The notes: generated from the sequence alone by a model not told the origin. Counted from the stretch's first letter, positions 1 to 6,879 are shown. The stretch: 15,238 bases of DNA from an uncultured Gemmatimonadota bacterium (GCA_946480845.1 CAMLLJ010000035.1:1-15238), one strand, 5' to 3'. Numbers and translations: made by a program.

Positions 1-373
1 CGATGTTGAGGTCCTTGTGCCCCCAGTGCGACGGCATCTGGCGGCCGCCCGAGTTGGGGTCGTCGGCCGCCGCGACGGCGCTCAGCAGCTGCTCGGTGGC
101 CGTCATGCCGAGGCCGAGGCAGAGGGCGCGGTCGCGATAGTAGGTGTAGAACCAGTCGTGGGCGGGGCGGAAGGTGCGCGAGGCCGCCGCCAGGACGGCC
201 TCGTGCCCGGCGCCGGAAATCTGGAAGAAGATGCGGTTCTGCCGCTTGAGCTGGATCTCCTTGTCGTCGATCCGCCGCGAGAGCAGCATGATCCGGTAGA
301 GCTCCAGGAGATCGCCCTTGTCGAGCTTGGTGGAGGGGGCGGCCCTGGAGCGGCCCGGGGTACGTGTGGCCAT
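1..373 (-). CDS. 2-oxoacid dehydrogenase E1 component, alpha part (partial)
   Basis: N-terminal 124 residues of a thiamine-diphosphate-dependent 2-oxoacid dehydrogenase E1, which decarboxylates pyruvate or branched-chain 2-oxoacids and passes the acyl group to lipoyl-E2. It begins ATG at 373 and runs off the left edge. Recognisable E1-alpha segments are [19 protein letters not shown] near residue 22, the GAGHEA segment (family GQEA), FYTYYRDRA, and [14 protein letters not shown] at the cut end, the usual E1-alpha order. Gemmatimonadota and Bacteroidetes often carry this E1 as a single alpha-beta fusion; whether this one is fused cannot be seen. No convincing Shine-Dalgarno precedes the ATG. 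A promoter-like TACCTTTC at 427-420 and an inverted repeat at 390-417 lie in the 61-nt gap after the amidohydrolase stop, so it probably has its own promoter. The exact substrate is not resolved. Confidence 0.88.
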   Translation of the reverse strand, partial: MATRTPGRSRAAPSTKLDKGDLLELYRIMLLSRRIDDKEIQLKRQNRIFFQISGAGHEAVLAAASRTFRPAHDWFYTYYRDRALCLGLGMTATEQLLSAVAAADDPNSGGRQMPSHWGHKDLNI

Positions 374-389
374 GGATTCGCGGGTCAGA

Positions 390-417
390 GGACGGAGGCC
401 GGGGCGGAGATCCGTCC
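390..417. promoter_or_regulatory. Inverted repeat in the E1 leader
   Basis: Perfect 7-bp arms GGACGGA (390-396) and TCCGTCC (411-417) are separated by 14 nt, with arm centres 21 bp apart, about two helical turns on one DNA face. The repeat covers the predicted start site and leader of the E1 gene. It could be an operator for a dimeric regulator or a leader hairpin; the sequence does not decide. Confidence 0.35.
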
Positions 418-419
418 GG

Positions 420-427
420 GAAAGGTA
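420..427 (-). promoter_or_regulatory. Candidate -10 element TACCTTTC for the E1 gene
   Basis: On the minus strand TACCTTTC lies 46 nt upstream of the E1 ATG, in the gap after the amidohydrolase stop. It matches the TAnnTTT(C/G) pattern seen at other gene starts in this window and resembles the Bacteroidetes -7 consensus TAnnTTTG. No good -35 is visible. The predicted transcript would start near 413. Confidence 0.45.
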
Positions 428-434
428 GGACGGT

Positions 435-2165
435 TCACCGCCCGCCGGAAGCCGAATCCAGTGTCGCCGCGTCGGGCGCGTCCGCCGCCTTCTGCGCCTC
501 GAAGACGACCTTCCCGCCGACGATCGTGGCACTCACCCCCGCGCTGCCGATGTCCTCCGGCCGGATCGTGGTGATGTCCCGGTCCAGCAGGACGATATCG
601 GCCTTGTAGCCCGCCTTGAGCCGGCCCCGGGCGCGCTCGGCGAACACGGCCTGCGCGTTCCCCACCGTGTAGGCCCGGAGCGCCTCGTCCAGGGTGATCT
701 TCTGCTCGGGGATCCAGCCGCCCGGGTTCTTCCCGTCGAGGGTGCGCCGGGTGACGGCCGCCGTGAGCCCGAGCAGCGGGTCGATCGGCGCGACGGTCCA
801 GTCGGACCCGAAGGCGAGCGGCACGCCGGCGTCGAGCAGCGAGCGGAAGACGTAGCTGTGCTTCACCCGCTCGGGCCCGAGGCGCTTGCCCGCCCACCGC
901 CCGTCGTCGGCGGCGTGATAGGGCTGCATGGACGCGATGACGCCGGCGGACCGGAAGCGGGCGACGTCCTCCGGCCGGAGGTGCTGGGCGTGCTCGATGC
1001 GGAAGCGGCGGTCGCGCGCACCGTGGGCCTTGGCCACGCTGTCGTAGATGTCCAGCAGCAGCGCGTTGGCCCGCTCGCCGATGGCGTGGACCACCACCTG
1101 GAGCCCCGCCGAGTCGGCGCCGCCGATCCAGGCGCGGAGCGAGTCCTCCGGGGTCACCAGCAGCCCCATCGTGTTGGGGTCGTCGCTGTACGGCTCGAAG
1201 AAGAGGGCCGTGCCGCTGCCCAGCGACCCGTCCACATAGCCCTTGACTCCGCCGATGCGGACCCAGTCGTCGCCCGGGTCCGCGCGCGCCGAGTCGGCGA
1301 CCCGGCGCCAGTCGCCGAGCGAGGGATAGACCGCGACGCGGGTACGCAGCGTGCCGGCCGCCCGCGCACGGTTGAGCGCCGCCAGCTCGTACCAGGGCGC
1401 GGAGACCGACGACACCGCCACGACGCCCTTCGACGCCGCCCACTCGGTGGCGCGCGCGATGGCGGAATCGGCCTGCTCGGCCGTGGGGGCGGGCATCGCC
1501 GCGTACACCGGGTTCTGCGCTTCGTCCTTGAGGATCCCGGTCACCCGGCCGTCGGCGCTGCGCACGATGGTGCCGCCCGGGATGTCGGCGGTGCGGTCGG
1601 TGATGCGGGCCTCGCGGAGCGCCACGCTGTTCGCGAGCGCCATGTGGCCGTCGAGCCGGCTCACGAAGACGGGATTGCGCGGCGTGACCGAGTCGATCCA
1701 GTCGCGGGTCGGCAGCGGTGCGCCGAGCCAGCGCTCGTGGTCCCAGTCGCCGCCGGTGATCCACTCACCCGGCTTCCGGGTGGCGGCGAACGCCTTGAGC
1801 CGCGCCACGAACTCCTGCGGCGTGTTCGCGTCGCGCAGGTCCACGCTCGCGAGCTGGAAGCCGCCACTCGAGAAGTGGGCGTGGCCGTCCATGAACCCGG
1901 GCGTCACCAGCGCGGTGCCGTTGTCGAGCACCCGCGTGGAGGGCCCGACGAAGGCCCCGATCGTCGCGCTGTCCCCCACCGCCACGATCGTATCGCCCGT
2001 CACGGCCACGGCGCCGGCCCACGGCGCCGCCGAGTCCCCGGTCCAGACGCGCCCGAAGACGACGAGATCGGCGGCCGGCGGCGGGGAGATGTCCCGGTCC
2101 TGGCCGGCGCCGCCGCAGCCGGCGGCGGCGAGGATCAGGAGGGCGCGCGCGAAGCGGAGCGTCAT
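435..2165 (-). CDS. Amidohydrolase-family lipoprotein (YtcJ-like, amidohydrolase 3)
   Basis: Metal-dependent hydrolase of 576 residues of the amidohydrolase 3 (YtcJ/exoenzyme-regulatory) type, which hydrolyses C-N bonds of unknown physiological substrates. The N-terminus is a lipoprotein signal, hydrophobic residues 6-16 then AAGC with C17 as lipidation site, so it should act outside the cytoplasm. Metal and active-site signatures are in order: GHAHF (H95, H97), [10 protein letters not shown] (K308), [11 protein letters not shown] (H360), IEHAQH (H392) and FGSDW (D455), followed by the C-terminal sandwich segment [14 protein letters not shown]. Length is normal for the family. The ATG at 2165 lies 11 nt after the stop of the small upstream gene, with a weak AAAGG Shine-Dalgarno, so the two are probably co-transcribed. 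Family assignment is strong; substrate is unknown. Confidence 0.93.
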   Translation of the reverse strand: MTLRFARALLILAAAGCGGAGQDRDISPPPAADLVVFGRVWTGDSAAPWAGAVAVTGDTIVAVGDSATIGAFVGPSTRVLDNGTALVTPGFMDGHAHFSSGGFQLASVDLRDANTPQEFVARLKAFAATRKPGEWITGGDWDHERWLGAPLPTRDWIDSVTPRNPVFVSRLDGHMALANSVALREARITDRTADIPGGTIVRSADGRVTGILKDEAQNPVYAAMPAPTAEQADSAIARATEWAASKGVVAVSSVSAPWYELAALNRARAAGTLRTRVAVYPSLGDWRRVADSARADPGDDWVRIGGVKGYVDGSLGSGTALFFEPYSDDPNTMGLLVTPEDSLRAWIGGADSAGLQVVVHAIGERANALLLDIYDSVAKAHGARDRRFRIEHAQHLRPEDVARFRSAGVIASMQPYHAADDGRWAGKRLGPERVKHSYVFRSLLDAGVPLAFGSDWTVAPIDPLLGLTAAVTRRTLDGKNPGGWIPEQKITLDEALRAYTVGNAQAVFAERARGRLKAGYKADIVLLDRDITTIRPEDIGSAGVSATIVGGKVVFEAQKAADAPDAATLDSASGGR

Positions 2166-2176
2166 TGGGGGGCCTT

Positions 2177-2467
2177 TCAGCGCAGCTTGGTGAGACGGCG
2201 GATGGCTTCGAGCTTCTCCAGCGCGGTGCCGCCGGTCTGGGCGGCGGGCGCGACGGAAAAAAGGTCGCGGATATCGAGCAGGATCTCGAGCATGAGCTGG
2301 TCACGCATGTACGCCCAGTCGAGCTCGGCCATGCGCGCGTCCTGGCCGCCGGTGCGCGCGCGGTCGTAGGACTCGCGGTAGATCGTCTCGAGATTGGCCA
2401 GAATGCGGTCGCGGGAGCGCATGGCGGCAGCGTGTCGGGGCGGAGAGGGGGCGGTCGGCGGAGCCAT
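2177..2467 (-). CDS. Small conserved-looking hypothetical protein, leads the amidohydrolase
   Basis: Small, mostly helical, soluble protein of 96 residues from ATG 2467 or 81 residues from ATG 2422. The part that looks truly coding starts at MRSRDRILANLETIYRES and carries amphipathic stretches such as AELDWAYMRDQLMLEILLDI; the first 15 residues are Pro/Ala-rich. I do not recognise a family, and there is no signal peptide, membrane segment or catalytic motif. A perfect TATAAT lies only 4 nt before ATG 2467, which would give a leaderless transcript starting at or near that codon; ATG 2422 lacks a Shine-Dalgarno. I therefore prefer 2467, weakly. The stop is 11 nt upstream of the amidohydrolase start, suggesting an operon. 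Confidence 0.68.
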   Translation of the reverse strand: MAPPTAPSPPRHAAAMRSRDRILANLETIYRESYDRARTGGQDARMAELDWAYMRDQLMLEILLDIRDLFSVAPAAQTGGTALEKLEAIRRLTKLR

Positions 2468-2470
2468 CAC

Positions 2471-2477
2471 TATTATA
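2471..2477. promoter_or_regulatory. Symmetric -10 element between the small gene and pfpI
   Basis: TATTATA reads as a perfect TATAAT on the minus strand (2477-2472), with TCGTCA 17 nt upstream as a 4/6 -35 match. On the plus strand it reads TATTAT (2471-2476), 5/6 to consensus, but no -35 is visible there. It sits between divergent genes starting at 2467 (-) and 2541 (+), and is strikingly AT-rich for this window. Confidence 0.5.
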
Positions 2478-2503
2478 CACCCTGGAGGCGGGACTGACGA
2501 GCA

Positions 2504-2519
2504 CCCGGACGGCTCCGGG
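2504..2519 (+). promoter_or_regulatory. Stem-loop in the pfpI leader
   Basis: CCCGGA (2504-2509), a CGGC loop and TCCGGG (2514-2519) form a perfect 6-bp stem 11 nt before the GGAGGAG ribosome binding site of the DJ-1/PfpI gene. It has no U-tract. It could be a leader hairpin or a protein-binding palindrome, or chance in GC-rich DNA. Confidence 0.3.
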
Positions 2520-2540
2520 ATGCGCAGCACGGAGGAGCGC

Positions 2541-3113
2541 ATGAGTGGACTCACCGGAAAGACCATCCTTCTCTTCACCGGGCCGCAGTACGAGGACCTG
2601 GAGCTCTGGTATCCCAAGGTGCGCCTCGAGGAGGAGGGCGCGCGCACGGTGGTCGCGGGGCTCACCCGGGAGACGGTGCACGGCAAGCACGGCTACCCCT
2701 CGACGCCCGACGTGACCGTGGAGGAGATCGACGCCGGGGACTTCGACGGCCTCGTCATTCCCGGCGGATTCGCCCCGGACAAGCTCCGGCGCTCGGCGAA
2801 GGTGCTCGAGCTGACCCGCGAGATCTTCGAGGCCGGCAAGCCCGTGGCCTTCATCTGCCACGCGGGCTGGGTGCCGATCTCGGCGAAGATCGTGCGGGGG
2901 CGCCGCGGCACCAGCGTCGGCGCCATCCGGGACGACCTCGAGAATGCGGGCCTCATCTGGGAGGACAGTGCGGTGGTGGTGGACGGGAACCTCATCTCGT
3001 CCCGCACGCCGGCCGACCTCCCCGCCTTCATGCGCGCCACGATCGCGGCCCTCACCAGGACCGCCACCGAGGCGGCCGACCGCGACGCCAGCTACGTGGG
3101 AGCGCCGAGCTGA
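2541..3113 (+). CDS. DJ-1/PfpI-family protein
   Basis: Cytoplasmic 190-residue protein of the DJ-1/PfpI superfamily, the branch including PfpI, YhbO/YajL-type stress proteins and glyoxalase III-like enzymes. Visible landmarks are the conserved acidic YEDLEL near residue 17 (E18 is the likely nucleophile-activating Glu), the VIPGGFAPDKLR loop near residue 72, and the nucleophile elbow FICHAGW with C106 and H107, followed by AKIVRGRRGTS. Family members usually have ICHGP; here AGW follows the His. Length is typical. ATG 2541 is preceded by a strong GGAGGAG. The next gene starts 2 nt after the stop, so the two form an operon. Family members are variously described as chaperones, deglycases or proteases; which applies here cannot be read from sequence. 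Confidence 0.93.
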   Translation: MSGLTGKTILLFTGPQYEDLELWYPKVRLEEEGARTVVAGLTRETVHGKHGYPSTPDVTVEEIDAGDFDGLVIPGGFAPDKLRRSAKVLELTREIFEAGKPVAFICHAGWVPISAKIVRGRRGTSVGAIRDDLENAGLIWEDSAVVVDGNLISSRTPADLPAFMRATIAALTRTATEAADRDASYVGAPS

Positions 3114-3115
3114 CC

Positions 3116-3478
3116 ATGGAGCAGATGCAGCGCCGGGTGGACGCCTGGATCGCCCAGTTCGAGGCCGGCTACTTCGATCCGCTGACCAACCTGGCGCGCC
3201 TCACCGAGGAGGTGGGCGAGCTGGCCCGCGAGCTGAACCACCGCTTCGGCCAGAAGACCCGCAAGCCCGAGGAGCCCGAAGGGGACATGGCCATGGAGAT
3301 GGCCGACATCCTCTTCGTGCTCATCTGCCTGGCGAACCGCGAGGGAATCGACCTGCAGGAAGCATTCGACCGGATGATGGCGAAGGTGGAGACGCGGGAT
3401 GCCGGCCGGTGGGCGCGGAAGGGGGCGTCCCCAGCACCACCCGCCCCAGCTCCCACCGGGCATGCTGCGCCAGGATGA
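3116..3478 (+). CDS. MazG-like nucleotide pyrophosphohydrolase
   Basis: Single-domain MazG-type protein of 120 residues, expected to hydrolyse (d)NTPs or modified nucleotides to the monophosphate and pyrophosphate. The all-alpha NTP-PPase metal motif is intact: EEVGE (E31, E32, E35) and, 26 residues on, EMAD (E61, D64), with the helix ILFVLICLANREGIDLQEAF following. The recognisable domain ends near residue 100; residues 101-120 are a Pro/Ala tail with no family look. That tail overlaps the 3' end of the convergent ATP-grasp gene by 158 nt in total. The start is 2 nt after the DJ-1/PfpI stop, so translation is probably coupled. The pairing of a stress-type DJ-1/PfpI protein with a nucleotide-cleaning enzyme suggests damage control, which is inference. 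Confidence 0.9.
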   Translation: MEQMQRRVDAWIAQFEAGYFDPLTNLARLTEEVGELARELNHRFGQKTRKPEEPEGDMAMEMADILFVLICLANREGIDLQEAFDRMMAKVETRDAGRWARKGASPAPPAPAPTGHAAPG

Positions 3479-4607
3479 GCAGGTGGCGCGCGAGCAGCCG
3501 GGGCTCGCGCCAGGGCACGTCGCGCCATTCATCGGGGGTCCAGAGCCAGCGCGAGAGCGAGAGCCAGTCGGCCTCGCGGAAGCCGCGCAGCAGGTCCTGG
3601 GGAAAGAGCGGCAGCACCAGGTCTCCGGGGGACTGGCGCACGATGCCTGCACCCGGCGCTCCGGACGCCAGGTCGTGGACCGGCCCCCGCACGTCGGCGC
3701 CGGCCACGCGGCAGGTGTGGGCGATGGCACCGGGCCGCGGGTTGAGCTCGAGGAACGAGACCTCGCCCGTCGCCGCGTCCTCCATGAAATCGAGCCCCAT
3801 CAGGCCGTGCAGCCGGAACTCCGCGCCGATCCGCGCGAGGTGCGGCTCGAGCGCCGGGATGGCGCGGAAGAGCCGGCATGACGACGGCGAATACGGGCCG
3901 GGCCAGGTGAGCAGCTTGTAGGACGACACCCAGGCCCTGACCTCCCCGCGGTTGAACACCACCTGCACCGACCCGACCATTCCTTCGATGAACCGCTGCA
4001 CCAGCACGCTCCCGTGCTCGGCCACGCCGGCGAAGGCGCGGCGGAGCTCCGCCTCGTCCGCGACGCGCGTGGTGCCGGCGCCGGCCGAGCCCGCCAGCGG
4101 CTTGAGGATGAGCGGGAAGCCGATCTCCCGCGCGGCGGCCAGTGCGGTGTCGAGCGCATCCGCGGTGCGGGCGCGCGGCACCGGCACGCCGAGGCGTTCC
4201 ATCACGCGCCCGAAGGCGGCCTTGGAGAAGACGGCTTCGGCGTCGGGCGAGGCGGGGTCGGCGGGACAGCAGCGCGCGGCCCAGGGCTCGGTGCGGCGAG
4301 CGTAGAGGCCGCGCACGTCGGCGTCGGTGGCGGGCAGGACCCAGTCGTAGCGGACGCCCTCGCGCCCGAGATGCGCACCCAGCGCGGCGAAGTAGTCCTC
4401 GCGCGGCACCGGAGCGGCGATGTGCTGGTCGAGGCAGCCGGCGCGGGCGGCGACGGCGTGGCGCACGGCGAAGAGGGTGACGCGGCAGCCCGAGTCGTGC
4501 AGCAGCCGCGGCAGCCGCGCCGCGCCGAGCGCGGAGGGCTGGGCCACCAGCAGCAGCACGTGCGGGCGCCCGGCCCGCCGCAACCTCCTCCGCTCCGCGA
4601 AGCGCAT
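3321..4607 (-). CDS. ATP-grasp domain protein, carbamoyl-phosphate-synthase-like
   Basis: Predicted ATP-dependent carboxylate-amine or related ligase of 428 residues. Residues 16-50 (HVLLLVAQPSALGAARL) look like a pre-ATP-grasp nucleotide-fold start. The ATP-grasp fold follows: FPLILKPLAGSAGAGT at 164-179 with K169, VLVQRFIEG at 201-209, GLDFMED near 271 (D273) and FLELNPRPGA at 285-294, supplying the Mg2+-binding acidic and Asn residues (E287, N289). Residues 300-395 match no family I know. ATG 4607 has a strong GGGAGGAG and lies 26 nt after the rsgA stop, as last gene of the operon. The final 30 or so residues are low complexity and antisense to the conserved MazG domain, so they look like read-through. 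Substrate unknown. Confidence 0.87.
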   Translation of the reverse strand: MRFAERRRLRRAGRPHVLLLVAQPSALGAARLPRLLHDSGCRVTLFAVRHAVAARAGCLDQHIAAPVPREDYFAALGAHLGREGVRYDWVLPATDADVRGLYARRTEPWAARCCPADPASPDAEAVFSKAAFGRVMERLGVPVPRARTADALDTALAAAREIGFPLILKPLAGSAGAGTTRVADEAELRRAFAGVAEHGSVLVQRFIEGMVGSVQVVFNRGEVRAWVSSYKLLTWPGPYSPSSCRLFRAIPALEPHLARIGAEFRLHGLMGLDFMEDAATGEVSFLELNPRPGAIAHTCRVAGADVRGPVHDLASGAPGAGIVRQSPGDLVLPLFPQDLLRGFREADWLSLSRWLWTPDEWRDVPWREPRLLARHLLILAQHARWELGRVVLGTPPSAPTGRHPASPPSPSSGRMLPAGRFPRGSPGR

Positions 4608-4633
4608 GCTCCTCCCGGTTCAGTCCGCCACGA

Positions 4634-5545
4634 TCACTCCCACGCCTTCGGCTCGGCGTCCAGCTCGCCCAGCAGGACCACGTAGCTCTGGTGGCGGTCG
4701 GGCGCGATCTCGCCCCGTTCGACGGCCCCGCGCACGGCGCACCTGGGCTCGCTCACGTGGCGGCAGTCGCCGAAGCGGCACTCGCCGATGAACGGCCGCA
4801 TCTCGGGGAAGCAGGATGCCAGCTCCCGGGGCTCGACACCCCAGAGGCCGACTTCGCTGAAGCCCGGCGTATCGACCAGGTAGCCGCCGCGCTCGAGTGG
4901 GATCATCACCGCGGCGACTGTGGTGTTGGTCCCACGCCGCACCTTCCGGCTGATCTCCCCCACCCGGAGCCCCAGGCCGGGCTGCACCGCGTTGAGCAGG
5001 CTCGACTTGCCGGCCCCCGAGGGGCCGGTCACCACCGCCGTATGTCCGCTGAGAGCCCCGGCGAACTCGGCAACTCCGATGCCAGTCTTCGCACTGGTCT
5101 CGAAGACCCGGTAGCCGGCCCTCCGGAACCGCGCCGCGAGCGGGCCGGAGGGGGCCAGCTCGACCTTGTTGATGACCACGGCGGCGGGGATCGAGTTCAC
5201 TTCGGCGACGACGAGGAGCCGGTCGAGGAGCTGGGGGATGGGGGCGGGATCGACGACGGCGGTCACCACGAAGACTTCGTCGATGTTGGCGGCCACGGGA
5301 CGCGCGCCGCGGCCCTCGGGCACCCGGCGCTCGAGCAGCGTCCGGCGCTCCCCGGTGCCGACGATGCCGTAGAGCGTTCCGCCCGGCTCGGGCTCGAGGT
5401 GCACGAGGTCGCCGACGACGACCTTGCCGGCATCGCGCTTGGCCTTGCCGCGGAGGACCGCCTGCACTTCGCCCGCCGGGGTCAGCACGCGATAGGCGGC
5501 GCCGTCGCGCTCGAGCACCGTGCCGGTGACGGGGCCGCTCACCAC
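4634..5545 (-). CDS. rsgA: Ribosome small subunit-dependent GTPase RsgA
   Basis: Circularly permuted GTPase of 303 residues that acts late in 30S subunit maturation. In order: an N-terminal OB-fold (about 1-75), G4 NKVE at 126-129, SAK at 151-153, P-loop GPSGAGKSS at 174-182, switch I RRGTNTT at 203-209, G3 DTPG at 225-228, and a C-terminal zinc knuckle with C256, C261, H263 and C269. Length is typical. Oddity: switch I usually reads G-x-H-T-T, the His being the proposed catalytic residue (H248 in E. coli RsgA); here it is N207. Start is GTG 5545, or GTG 5542, which would make a classic GTGA overlap with the preceding stop. Its neighbours, proline dehydrogenase and ATP-grasp, have no obvious ribosome link. 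Confidence 0.97.
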   Translation of the reverse strand: MVSGPVTGTVLERDGAAYRVLTPAGEVQAVLRGKAKRDAGKVVVGDLVHLEPEPGGTLYGIVGTGERRTLLERRVPEGRGARPVAANIDEVFVVTAVVDPAPIPQLLDRLLVVAEVNSIPAAVVINKVELAPSGPLAARFRRAGYRVFETSAKTGIGVAEFAGALSGHTAVVTGPSGAGKSSLLNAVQPGLGLRVGEISRKVRRGTNTTVAAVMIPLERGGYLVDTPGFSEVGLWGVEPRELASCFPEMRPFIGECRFGDCRHVSEPRCAVRGAVERGEIAPDRHQSYVVLLGELDAEPKAWE

Positions 5546-5853
5546 TCGCCCGGCGCCGCGGCGATCGCGTCGTCGAGTGCGGCCTTCACGTCGTAGAGCG
5601 AGAGCGCCTTGATGCGCTCCTCCGCTTCGGCAGGCGTCACTCCCCAGGCAAGCGCGGGCGTCTCCACGTGGCCCACGGGGCGGTCGCCGCCCGGCGACCA
5701 GCGCACGAACAGCAGCGCCGCGCCGTACCGCCCTCGCGCGTCGGGCTCCTCGTCCACATAGATCCCGACCGAGTAGGCCTGGCCGTCGCTGCCGCCGAAG
5801 GCCGCGGCCCGCTCGTGCCTGGCCATGTAGCCGCCGAGGGTGACTTCGCTCAC
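5539..5853 (-). CDS. Hypothetical protein of 104 residues between proline dehydrogenase and rsgA
   Basis: Small soluble protein of unknown function. It starts at GTG 5853, whose GTGA overlaps the proline dehydrogenase stop, and its own TGA overlaps the rsgA start, so it is translationally locked into the operon on both sides. An N-terminal beta-rich half (GYMARHERAAAFGGSDGQAY, then AYSVGIYVDE and AALLFVRWSPGG) precedes a C-terminal helical half (TPAEAEERIKALSLYDVKAA) ending PGEW. No signal peptide, metal-binding cluster or known motif is visible. Bounded coding, coupled spacing and codon use like its neighbours make it a real gene. An ATG at 5826 is an alternative start, but the GTGA overlap favours 5853. 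Confidence 0.8.
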   Translation of the reverse strand: MSEVTLGGYMARHERAAAFGGSDGQAYSVGIYVDEEPDARGRYGAALLFVRWSPGGDRPVGHVETPALAWGVTPAEAEERIKALSLYDVKAALDDAIAAAPGEW

Positions 5854-6785
5854 CGGCCTCCGACCGTCTCCCGGGCGATGCTGCCCATCATGAACGCGAT
5901 GTTGGCGGGACGCTCGGCGAGGCGCCGCATCAGGTAGGGATACCACTGGGTGCCGAAGGGGATGTAGACGCGCATGCGGTGCCCGGTGCGGCGCAATTCC
6001 TCCTGCAGGTCGCGGCGCACGCCGTAGAGCATCTGGAACTCGAAGCGCTCGCTGCCGATGCCCTGCCGCTGCGCGAACTTCCGCGCGTGCGCGATGATCT
6101 TCTCGTCGTGGGTGGCGACGCCGGGATAATTCCCCTCGGCGAGCAGGGTCTCGAGGAGGCGCACGTAGTTCCGGTCCACGTCGCCCTTGTCGGGAAAGGC
6201 CACCGAGGGCGGCTCGAGGTAGGCGCCCTTGCAAAGCCGCACCCGGGCGCGCATCTCGACCAGCCGCGCCACGTCGGCTTCCGAGCGGCGGAGGCACGAC
6301 TGGATCACCACGCCGCAGTGCGGGCCGAAGTCGGGAAACAGCTTGTGCTCGAAGAAGTCGAGGGTGCGCTGGGTGTAGGCGGAGCTCTCCATGTCGAGCC
6401 GCACGAACCCGCCCAGCGCGCGCGCCTTCTCGAGGATGGCCACCATGTTGCGGCGGCAGAGCTCCTCGTCGATATCGAAGCCCATCTGGGTGAGCTTGAC
6501 CGAGACGTTGACCTCGACCGGGCTCGCGGCGGCCATCCGGTCGAGCATGGCGAGGTACTGGTCGCGGGCCGCCGTGGCCTCCGCCGCCTGCGTCACGCTC
6601 TCGCCGAGCAGGTCGAGCGACGACGTAATGCCGCGCTTGTGCATCTCTACGGCAGCGGCCACGCCTTCGTCGATCGTCTCGCCCGCCACGAACCGCGCGG
6701 CGAACCGGCGGGCCAGCGGATTGGAGCGGATGAAATTGAATATGCCGTTCTGTTGCGACAGCCAGAGCAGGCCTTGACGCAGCAT
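5850..6785 (-). CDS. Proline dehydrogenase (monofunctional)
   Basis: FAD-dependent proline dehydrogenase of 311 residues, oxidising L-proline to 1-pyrroline-5-carboxylate and passing electrons to the membrane quinone pool; first step of proline catabolism. The beta-alpha barrel signatures are in order: VSVKLTQMG (K97), VRLDMESS (R129, D131), IQSCLRR near 161, VRLCKGAYLEP (R183, K186), ATHDEKI (H226), FEFQMLYGVR near 248, and the substrate-binding RRLAERPAN (287-295). Length fits the short bacterial ProDH; the P5C dehydrogenase partner is not in the window. ATG 6785 has a GGAAGG Shine-Dalgarno. It heads a four-gene minus-strand operon. Its promoter region, shared with the divergent topoisomerase, holds two palindromes at 6803-6812 and 6824-6835 that may serve as an operator. 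Confidence 0.96.
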   Translation of the reverse strand: MLRQGLLWLSQQNGIFNFIRSNPLARRFAARFVAGETIDEGVAAAVEMHKRGITSSLDLLGESVTQAAEATAARDQYLAMLDRMAAASPVEVNVSVKLTQMGFDIDEELCRRNMVAILEKARALGGFVRLDMESSAYTQRTLDFFEHKLFPDFGPHCGVVIQSCLRRSEADVARLVEMRARVRLCKGAYLEPPSVAFPDKGDVDRNYVRLLETLLAEGNYPGVATHDEKIIAHARKFAQRQGIGSERFEFQMLYGVRRDLQEELRRTGHRMRVYIPFGTQWYPYLMRRLAERPANIAFMMGSIARETVGGR

Positions 6786-6802
6786 GCAGTTCCCTTCCGT
6801 GG

Positions 6803-6835
6803 CGGGTGCCCGAAACTACTGTTGCGGGGACCCGC
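6803..6835. promoter_or_regulatory. Twin palindromes, possible operator for proline dehydrogenase/topoisomerase
   Basis: CGGG-TG-CCCG (6803-6812) and GCGGG-GA-CCCGC (6824-6835) share the core CGGGnnCCCG. Their centres are 22 bp apart, about two helical turns. One fills the predicted -35/-10 spacer of the proline dehydrogenase promoter and the other covers its predicted start site, as expected for a repressor operator. The core is short and GC-rich, so chance is possible. Confidence 0.4.
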
Positions 6836-6841
6836 CTACAA
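6813..6841 (-). promoter_or_regulatory. Candidate promoter of the proline dehydrogenase operon
   Basis: On the minus strand TTGTAG (6841-6836) and TAGTTT (6818-6813) are separated by exactly 17 nt, 28 nt ahead of the ATG. Each hexamer matches the sigma-70 consensus at only 3 of 6 positions, so this is a weak call, strengthened by its position and by the palindromes that overlap it. Confidence 0.35.
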
Positions 6842-6879
6842 GCGTGACGGCCCTCACGACGCCCGCATCCAGCGGCGCG

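Noticed and set aside
858..2369. Long open frame on the plus strand (503 codons) across the amidohydrolase gene
   Set aside because: It is antisense to a clear amidohydrolase with all metal ligands; its translation is Arg/Gly/Ala-rich with no family motif, as expected of a GC-rich shadow frame.
2541..3478. DJ-1/PfpI plus MazG-like pair as a defence system
   Set aside because: No nuclease, sensor or membrane effector lies nearby and both proteins are common housekeeping families; damage repair is the simpler reading.
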